This document shows positions 53,237-63,100 of a stretch of DNA of 64,000 bases, piece by piece. A model generated the notes under the pieces. The model made no database searches, was not told where the DNA came from, and saw only the letters and a list, made by a program, of their open reading frames with translations. Each line of letters begins with the position of its first letter. Within the stretch, counting starts at the first letter, position 1. The stretch lies in NCBI GenBank assembly GCA_963989385.1, contig OZ022511.1, positions 6,076,001 to 6,140,000 on the forward strand, given 5' to 3'. Source of the DNA: Ctena decussata. Its lineage: Eukaryota; Mollusca; Bivalvia; Lucinida; Lucinidae. Made by a program: the position numbers and the translations under genes.

Positions 53237-55579
53237 GGGCATGTTCAAAAAAAATGTGACCCAAGCATTTCAGAGAATTTTAAAGAAAACAGGGCTATAT
53301 TAGTGCATTATTTTTGTTCCTGAAGATGTATCACGTGGCCTTGATGATACCTGCCAAATTTCATTAAAATACTTCGAGTAATAAAAAAGTTACAGGCAAA
53401 AATATAGCCAAAAAACTCAGGAGTGTAACGCTTTTTGTGTGACATTTTTTTGATTACTGAATTTTCAGCATGCAATTTTACAAAACTGTGCCGGTTACCA
53501 TACCTATTAGCCATCGTTTTGACTTTCCAGCACTTTGGGCTGCATGAAAATGTAAGATTAATGTCCTTTCATCATCACCCATGAAATTAGTAATGCTGAG
53601 CTCAACAGCACTATGCTGAATTTCTGGTGCACCAAAAAAGAAGAGGTTCCCATCTAAATGGATGTTATTTTTATATTTGATGCTTCTAACTTCTATAATA
53701 TGGTCTGAAACATTGAATAAAGATGGTATACTGTATCGCAAATTTTCCAGTTGCTTTACCGGCATCCATCTCAGAATGTAAACAACTTCTTCTCAAGTAC
53801 CCCTTGAACTCAGGAGTGTAACATTTGACATTTGGAACCCCATAGCTTTTTCCAGGGGTAGCTTTAGTAAACTTTCATGCCTTGTATGAAAAGTCTTTGA
53901 CCCATCATGGTAGGTGGTACACAGACAGTCTTCATCTTGGCCTCTATTTTCTTCATATGTACCATTTGAGCCACTCAGGAGTGTAACACTTTTTTGAAAA
54001 AAGACAAAAATAGCTTATTTCTTTACCACAAGCAGTTTAATTTTCATTTATTGTGCCTATAAATGAAGACCAAGTCCCCTTCAAGCAATTTTGGAACATA
54101 TAGTTAGCTTCTAAATGTAAATAAAGCTGCACTGCCATGAAATCGACCAAAAATTGAAGGTTTTGAGATTCCATTTTCTTCATATCTATCACTATGAGGC
54201 TTTCTAAACAGTAACCATATATGGCTATCAAGTGTTTTGTGAGAAATAATTAGATAAGAATGACCAAGATAATGATATTTTGTGATTAAATTCAAGTTTT
54301 GCTATGACATGTACAGAGCAAGGTGTTACACTCCTGAGTTTTTTAAGTTTAATTCCATTTTGGACACTTTTTCTTCCCTTACATCAACATGTTTGGATAA
54401 ATTCATGCTAAATGTATGTTTTCAACATCTGAAAATGTTTCTTGAAGCAGTGCCATCTGTTTTGATAAGATTTTGTGGTTAATGATATTTTAGAAAGGGT
54501 CATTTTCTACTGATTTATAATGTGACCATCAACTTCTAAAACTGGTATGGAATGTCACTTCTGTACCGTCTTTTGTAAACAGGTTATGATAGTCAGGTAA
54601 AGAAAACTGTTCAATTATCAAAAGAAAGAGTGAAGAAGAAAATTAAATTCAGTATATATCTGATTGTTGTGCATTTAGATAGCCGAAATAGCAAACATAT
54701 TGTGGTACACCCAAGCATGAGTTAAGAGATATGGTTTTGGTTTTTGCTACAGCAATGAGTGCATGTTGCTTTTAAAGAGAAGACAACAAAATAATGAAAT
54801 TCAAAGGCAGAATATTCATCTTTTTTTTACAATACAATAAACAGCTGTAAAGTGTTACACTCCTGAGCATCAGAACTATGTTTCTTGTTAAAGAGGCCAA
54901 TAAACTTGGAAAAAATGATGTTAACAACACGCAGTTGGTGTTACTTTATTATATGGAACGCTTAATCATTGACTTAAAGCTCTTGTAATGCAAATTAGAG
55001 CAGTTTTGGAAATAATACTCAGGAGTGTAACACATTACTTGAAACTTATAGCACATTTTTGACATGGCCTCACCACTACCTATAACTTTTTATATGAGTA
55101 ATCATTTTCTAGAATAGTTCTCTACTCATATGGCATCATTACAATGCACATTTCATTGAGATACAGTCAAGTAAGTAAAAGATATGAAAGTTTTTAGAAC
55201 TGTACATCTAAAACAATGTGTCAAAATGAAGTTAAAATTTGAGTTTTTATATCATTCAGCGGTTTCTGACAGAAAACAGCACGCATTTAGGTAATTTGGA
55301 AATGCCCTGCATCAAATAATAGAAACTTAAAGTGATGGAATCATGATTTTAGCCTTTCAAAGCTTTCATAAAATTTGGCCATTTTCACAGATTTTGGGTG
55401 TACATTTCTTTACAAAAATTGTCATAAAATTTTTATTAATAATGTTAATATTAAAATTTATACAGTTTTGTAAACTGGAAGCACTGTAGATAAGTATGGA
55501 ATACAAATTAAACCTATGGCAGAGTGTTTAATTTTGACCTCCAATGTCACACTTTGGTCACATTTTTTTGAACATGCCC
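53237..55579. mobile_element. 2.3-kb element with GGGCATGTTCAAAAAAA inverted ends and repeated CTCAGGAGTGTAAC motif
   Basis: Left GGGCATGTTCAAAAAAAA then TGTGACC is mirrored at the right by GGTCACATTTTTTT then GAACATGCCC; AAAG borders both ends (53233-53236, 55580-55583). The flanks rejoin into a family P repeat. Inside, CTCAGGAGTGTAAC occurs at 53416, 53809, 53974 and 55018 (+) and 54325 and 54854 (-). Minus-strand frames of 95 aa (53478-53765) and 64 aa (54037-54231) match nothing I recognise. Superfamily unknown. Confidence 0.75.
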
Positions 55580-55837
55580 AAAGATAAAAACATTGAATCT
55601 GCCAACACAGTAGATCCAGGTCAGGCAGCTTATAACAAGCTGCCTCATCAGGCTCTACACTGTTTGTCCTCTTGTTTTTGAATTCTCAAAATGATATAAC
55701 TTGGGCAAAACTTTTTTTGAATTTTTGCAGACATAAATTTTGTCAGCTGACTTTTTGGATAAGAGTTGAGGAAAAATAAAGACCCTGATAAAGCCAGCTG
55801 ATTTGAGGATTTTCCCAAAATCCACTTCAAAAATTTC

Positions 55838-56190
55838 AATTCAAACTCACAAACCTTGACAATATGAGCTTTGACAAGTAAATTTCATTCAAGCTTATAA
55901 GCCTTGACAAGTAAATTTCATTCAAGCTTATATATCTTGACAAGTAAATTTCATTTAAAGCTCACAAGCCTTGAGAAGCAAATTTCATTCAAGCTTATAT
56001 ATCTTGACAAGTAAATTTCATTTAAAGCTCACAAGCCTTGAGAAGCAAATTTCATTTGTGGCTCACAGCCTTGACAAGCAAATTTCATTTGTGGCTCACA
56101 GCCTTGACAAGCAAATTTCATTTGTGGCTCACAAGCCTTGACAAGCAAATTTCATTTGAGGCTCACAGCCTTGACAAGTAAATTTCAACC
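55838..56190. repeat. About 36-bp tandem repeat (GCCTTGACAAGTAAATTTCA)
   Basis: Around ten units of GCCTTGACAAGTAAATTTCA plus TTCAAGCTTATA or TTTGTGGCTCACA. Lies 470-820 bases beyond the stop of the minus-strand gene, so possibly transcribed in its 3' UTR. Confidence 0.8.
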
Positions 56191-56661
56191 CTGCCAGTAT
56201 TATCATTAATCTCAAGTCTGTGTATGTGGGTAACTAAAGAATGCTGATAAACGTTCTCATTTAGAACAATTTGAAGAACAGACTACAGCTCTAACTACTG
56301 TGTAGATCATGCATAAATCAAACACAATAAAGATGCTGTTTTCCTGTGAAACAATCTGAAGTAAGGAATGTTCTCAAGGATGAATATTACTATCTGTCTG
56401 TTAACTAAAGTGACATTTCATTCTTGCTTTTACCCGACTAGGTTGGTGTACTGAATATAAGAAAATTATGCCCAGAAAACATCTATTAACTGCACAGTTC
56501 AAGAAAAAGCAAGTGGTCAGTTAAAAGTTGTGCTTAGTATATTTTTCAGATCAGCTGGAAGACTGTATCCTACATTAGCTAGTAAACTCGTAGTAATTCA
56601 AGCCTCATTAAGTTACAATTCACTAGCAATAAATTCTTCATAAGTCATTTTTTTTAACATT

Positions 56662-57135
56662 TTACCATTTCGATGTTTTGATAGGTTTTAACTGAGCTGA
56701 CTTTCTAAATGAAGACACAGGCTCTTGTCCATCAATCAATTTCACAATTTTCCTTATTTCTTCATTTTTCTCCATCAAAGTCTCATTTGTAACTAGAGTT
56801 CTTCGAACAACATCAACAAGTTCATCAAATCTTAAAACTTCTGCATCGGCTTTCTTCCAGTTTTCCTCCAACTTCTGAATTCTACGCGCAGCTTTATTAC
56901 TAATTTCCTCGACAAAGTCATGCTTTTCCTGTAGCTGTTCTCGTAATCTATGGACTTTTTTCTGCAGTGTAAGAATTTCCTTCTGACTGTTAAAGTCCAC
57001 TCCTGAGGATTGTGTGGCTTCTGCTGATTGCTCCAGACGCTGAAGAAGTTCTTTCATCTGATCGTTAAGGAATTCTTTCTCAGCTTCTAAACTCTGTTGC
57101 TTACCGTGTAAGGTACCTACTTCTTGCTGTAGCCT
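56662..57135 (-). CDS. Coiled-coil gene terminal exon
   Basis: Minus-strand acceptor ACATTACAG before 57135, phase 0. 157 codons plus TAA (56662-56664). Begins RLQQEVGTLHGKQQSLEAEK, continues as coiled coil, ends PIKTSKW. Open reading continues artificially upstream to 57174 into a repeat whose edge is only about 22 bases from the splice AG. Confidence 0.92.
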   Translation of the reverse strand, partial: RLQQEVGTLHGKQQSLEAEKEFLNDQMKELLQRLEQSAEATQSSGVDFNSQKEILTLQKKVHRLREQLQEKHDFVEEISNKAARRIQKLEENWKKADAEVLRFDELVDVVRRTLVTNETLMEKNEEIRKIVKLIDGQEPVSSFRKSAQLKPIKTSKW

Positions 57136-60100
57136 CTGTAATGTATCAAACATACAATATTTGAGTCGCGACATGACAAAACCAACAATGTGGTTGTGCG
57201 CCCAGCCCAGACTCAGATCAGCCTGGGCATGCGCCCAGTCTGATCAGAGTCTTCGCTGTCCGCAAGGAGGTAGCTTAGACCCTTAGCTACCCTTTTAGCA
57301 CTTAAAGAATCTGATCAAACTGGGCAGCTGCCCAGGCTGATCTGAGTCTACACTGGGTGCACAACCACATTGTTGGTTTTCTCGTGTCGCGGCTCATTTC
57401 AGTAATGCCACAGCATGAACACTGTTTCACCAACATTGAGAACAAGCCTGACTGTTATCTTGAAGTATAACTAACTAATTTTCATTAGTAGCTAAGCATT
57501 ATCATTTTGTAATACAAAAGCAATTTGTGAGTAGCACTTTTTGTCAATGGGCTCAAATTGATAGGTGAATGGATGGATGGACAGACAGATGGCTATGGAT
57601 GGATGAATCACTGACTTACTCACTGACCCAGTGGGTGGGTGGGTGGATGGATGGATGGTTGGACAGATTAATGGACCAACAGTTGGCTGGATAGATCAGG
57701 GTAACAGTATTTCATAAATACAGGGCAGACAGGTCTACAGATGGGGTGATGATGAGGACTGAACTAGAAATTGTGTTTGTGAAACACTATGCCCCCAACC
57801 ATATGCTTGCTTCTAAAGGTGTCAAACTTGAGAATGTCTGAAAAGGAGTTACCTAATCTTTATTAAAATATTAAACACATCAAGAACTACTGTTAAACAA
57901 AAAATAAGCTTCCTAGATCAAGTAATTCAGAAGTTGGAAAAATGACAAATTCAAACAAGGGCCAAAACTCCATAAATATTTACAGAATTGTCCAAAAAGT
58001 TAATCAGGTAATCTACTCCTCATACCCAATCAGCATACCAAATATCAAGGCCATAGCTCAAATACTTTTAATACCTCCATAATTAATGAATGCAGAGTTA
58101 CCTTACCTGTACTAAAGTATTAAACTCATAAAGGACTACTACTATTCCACAAATCAGCTTCCTAGCTCAAGCGATTCAAAAGTTGGAAAAATGCCAAATT
58201 CAACCAAGGGCCATAACTCCATCAAAACTTTACGGAATTCTCCCCAAAGTTGATCAGGTAATCTACTCCTCATACCCAACCAGTATACCAAATATCAAAG
58301 CCATAGCGAAAATACTTTTTGAGATATCTTGCTAACAAGATATCTCATTTTTTTAAAAGGGGCATAACTCCAAAATGGGGGCATAACTGAGATAAGAAAA
58401 AAATACATTTCAGCTAATTTTCCGCAAGGAATCCATATATGAAATTTCAAAACCCTATGCCTAGTGGTTCTTGAACTCAGTAGCTGCTTAAGTACTGAAC
58501 ATCAGGGGAAGTAACTCAGTAAATAATGAATGCAGAGTTACATAACTTGTACTAAAGTATTTAGCACATCAGGAACTACTACTATACCAAAAATCAGCTT
58601 CCTAGCTCAAGCGGTTCAAAAGTTGGAAAAATGCCAAATTCAACCAAGGGCCATAACTCCATCACTATTTTACGGAATTGTCTCAAAAGTTAATCAGGTA
58701 ATCTACTCCTCATACCCAATCAGTATACCAAATATCAAGGCCATAGCGCAAATACCTTTTGAGATATCTTGCTAACAAGATAGTCACCTCATTTTTTCAA
58801 AAAGGGGCATAACTCCAAAAAGGGGGCATAACTGGGAAAAGAAAAAAAATACGGGTCAGCTAATTTTCCACAAGGAATCCTTATATGAAATTTCAAAACC
58901 CTATTCCTAATGGTTCTTGAACTCAGTAGCTGCATAAGTACTGAACATCAGGGGAAGTAACTCAGTAAATAATGAATGCAGAGTTACCTAACTTGTACTA
59001 AAGTATTTAACACACCAAGAACTACTACCATACCAAAAATCAGCTTCCTAGCTCAAGCGGTTCAAAAGTTGGAAAAATGCCAAATTCAAACAAGGGCCAT
59101 AACTCCATCAATATTTTACGGAATTGTCTCAAATGTTAATCAGGTAATCTACTCCTCATACCCAATCAGTATACCAAATATCAAGGCCATAGCTCAAATA
59201 CTTTTTGAGATATCTTGCTAACAAGATATTTATCTCATTTTTCTAAAAGGGGCATAACTCCAAAAAGGGGCATAACTGCGAATAGAAAAAAAATATGTGT
59301 CAGCTAATATTCCATGAGGAATCATATATGAAATTTCAAGACCCTAGCTTGCAGGGTTCTAAAGATACAGCAATCATGAAAAGTGTGACGCACACAGACA
59401 CACACGCACGGACGGACAAGCCAAAAGCAATATGCCCCACCAACTTTTTCAAAGTTGGGGGCATAAAAACTGTGAGGCCAGAGAAAAGTCATACTATCAA
59501 AATTTAATTGATGACTTTTTTCTTGCCTCAGGTTTTTAAAAGAAAATCAAGTGATTTACAATACCTTAACTTCAGCTTCATGTTCAATGTATTGCCCCAG
59601 TCTATCTCCCATTTCCTCCAGTTTTTCTCGTAACTCTTCACTGAGTTGTTTAGACTTCTGTAGTTCCCGCTGATTATACTCAAGCTCTGTGTGGAGACGA
59701 CCTTCTGTGAACTCACACTGGGATAGACGGCTACTCAGGTCATCACTGAAACAGAAATGTATGTAAACAATTATTTTTCACTGGAAACCAAATAACCATA
59801 AAACAAGAATTTGAGTTCTGTAATATAAAAAGAAACCTGAGGAACTCACACAGGGACAGACAGCTGCTCAGGTCATCACTAGAATGGAAATGAAGCAGAA
59901 AATTCAATTATTTTTAATGAATCACCAAATTATGATACACCTAGAACTCGAGTTCTGAAATAAAACAAGATATCCAAGGATTATCTTCGCATTGTCACAA
60001 ACAGAGCAAAACCAGAACTGCTCACTTCGACAAAAGGGCCCAGTTGTTCAAAACTAATGACGTCGTTAGTTAATGAGACGTTAAATTTTCAAACATATAA

Positions 60101-63100
60101 GATGTAAAAATACTGCCATTTTTTGCCAAAAAAATGAGTGAGGTCTCTGTCCTCACAATTTTTCAGCAAAAACATATTACCCCAATTGATTTTGTGTGTA
60201 CTGTAAGACTTAACAAATCACTGATAACGACCTTGTTAAGTTAACGATGCTTTGAACAACTGGGCCCAGAAAAGCAATACCTATGTCTTGCTTTCCGCTG
60301 GTTGCAGAAAACCGGAGATAATCAGTGCTCCAGGTAAGAGGGGGTAACAGGGATAATTATGAGATAATTTTCTACATATCTCCATAAAACTATATGTTGT
60401 GACCCCCCCCCCCCCCCATTAGAAACGTCTCACTGAGACGGTTCTAACGAGGGGTCGAAACACGTTTTTGATGAGAAATAACAAAAATTAATCAAAAATT
60501 ATCCCTGGTACCCCCATTTATCTGAAGCTCTGGATTATAGTATATGGTTGTAGCAAACAAAAGAATACCAAGAGTAGCGTTCATCAATTAATCTTCATGG
60601 GAATTATATTTTTGCAGCTGTTCCCATATATACTGGCTTCAGAAACTAACATTTGAAGTCCATCATTGCTTCATCAATCTTAAAACTGAAAAGTGTAATG
60701 GAAGTAGAGATGTGTATAGGCTGCCTCACATACTTCACCAGACATCCTTTTAGCTTTATGTCATGGTGGCGTAGTCTTGTGCGAAGTAATCTGTATTGGT
60801 GAAAAGCCTTCTGAAGCTGTGATAGATACATAACTCTGAAAACTAAACCAATAGTACCACTTCATCCTCAAGTCAGATGAAGTGCAGTGATAGGAAGCAT
60901 ACACTGACAAAAGTTTTAAGGAACTGTGGCCTGCAGAAGCCTGTCTCTGTCTATTTGGACAGGATGTATAGGATTTCCGTAATACATAATTTGCGATCTC
61001 CCAATCTTACTAATCAGCAGATTAGAATGTTACTGAAATTGTTGTACATCAAAATAACTTACTTTTCCCGTCTCATATCCTGTAAGGCAGACCTTGAAGC
61101 TTTCTCAATCAGGCCAACAACTCTATTTATTTCCATAAACATTTCTGAAACTTTGGCCATCTGATCTGGTAAACTCTCTGAATCCTTCAAGTTTCCTGAG
61201 ACTGGTTCAGTGCTCATTATCTTTTCACTCTGTCCATCTAACAAAGGTGCATTGGAAGAATTCTGACCTACTGTGTTTAGTCTGACACATTCAGACACAC
61301 GACCAGAGCTGATTGGTGCAAAAGCACTGCTGCCTGTAAATCCAAGCTTTTTACGACTAACAGTATTTGGACTGTCCACATTATCTGGATCAGTCTTTAA
61401 ATTCTGAACTCTGGATTCAACAGAAGCTTTGTTCTCCAAGTCATTGTATGACTGATTTTGAGGATTTTCCAGCGCTTCAGTATTTACACAATTACTGTCC
61501 TGAGATTTTGCAGCATTTAGAATCATGGAGACAAGGGATCCCTGAGGTGGTTCAGGATTATGAGAAGGCTTTGAAAGGTCAAGGGCAACATTGGGGTTAG
61601 GTGGTACAGTCTTTTCTTCGACTATTTTCTTCATGGGAGTTTTCTGAAAAGGAATAAAACAAAAACATTTGAGCGTAACTATATTCATTCACAAACCTGT
61701 TTAAACCATTGCATACATAAAATGCTCTGCATATATGATAGGATGCATGGATACAGCTTCAAGTCCTTAAGCTGCTTTTCTTCCCCACTAAGGGAGACAA
61801 GTTTTGTGACTGTATGCATTTTGGATGACAAAATCCTTCGAAAAGGGATCTGTACTTAAAGGCAAGAATATGCTCTGAAGGGAGCAAATTCTTTTCTTTA
61901 AGCATTGACCCCAGCCCCAATGAGAAGGATGCAAACATTTCCAGACCATCCACAAAGTCCCTGACTTTTCCCTGATCTGGAGAAAAATCATTTCTAGATG
62001 TTTTGCCTGACAGTGGGAATCCTGCTTAATGACTTCCTGGTTACCTTAATGAACAATAAAACTGTTCCAACAAGAGCTGTCGCCTGACAGCATAGCTCGT
62101 CTGAATTGGTGCTTGCCCATCACACAGCAGCAATGGTGGTGTGGACTGCTATGCATAAAACTTCAGGCAAGCATGTCCATAATGACAACACATTTATAAA
62201 CAAAAGCTATCTCAGAAATAAGCCTTGAAATAAAAAAAATGAAATGAAATTTCAAAGTCCAAAGTGAGGTAAAAAAAACTGCGGGGTGGGGGGTGGGGGG
62301 TGGGGGGGGGGATGGGGGGGGAAGGGGCTAGGATGTATCAAAACCCTGAACCATTATCTAACATCAGTCCAAGTAATAGTATCAACTGAGTCCATCAACA
62401 TGGCACTGTGATTATGTCTTCATAAATATAAAACTTTTACCAAAATCTTTAAGACAAAATTCTAAGTCGATGACCTTGACTTCAAGGTCATCCAGTGGGG
62501 TAAGTATAAGGTGTTTTGTAAAAACTCAAAAAAAGTGTCTAACATCAGTTCAAGTATAAACTAAATCTCTGCAAAGCATTATGAATCAGTACGCAATTAC
62601 AAAACTTTAATAAAGACCAAAATTTCCTAAGTCCCTGACCTTGACATCAAGGTCATTGAGCGGGGTTGGGGTAGTAGATCTAACTACAGTGCAAATATAA
62701 AAAGAATTCATCTATGGGTTCAGGAGATATGTGTCTTTAAAAAAACTTTAACCAAAACATCCAATCAATAAAAAGACAATTTTCTAAGTCCACAACCTTG
62801 ACATCAAAGTCACTGAGGGGGTTGGGGGTAGTACCTTCGAAAACTTTAGACCAATATCTAACTTCAGTGCAAGTATCAAAAGAATCCATCCATGGGTTCA
62901 GGAGATATTAGGCTTTATAAAACTTTAACCAAAATATCCAGTCAAAAAAAACTCCCAATTTTCTAAGTCCATGACCTTGACATCAAGGTCACTGAGTGGA
63001 ATGGGGGTGGTAACCTGTTAAACTTTAGACCAATATCTAACTACAGTGAATGTATCAAAAGAATTCATTCATGGGTTAAAGAGATATAGGTCTTTTAAAA

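Noticed and set aside
58530..59221. Two 81-aa plus-strand frames within the coiled-coil gene intron
   Set aside because: They are successive 446-bp repeat units of the family K element.
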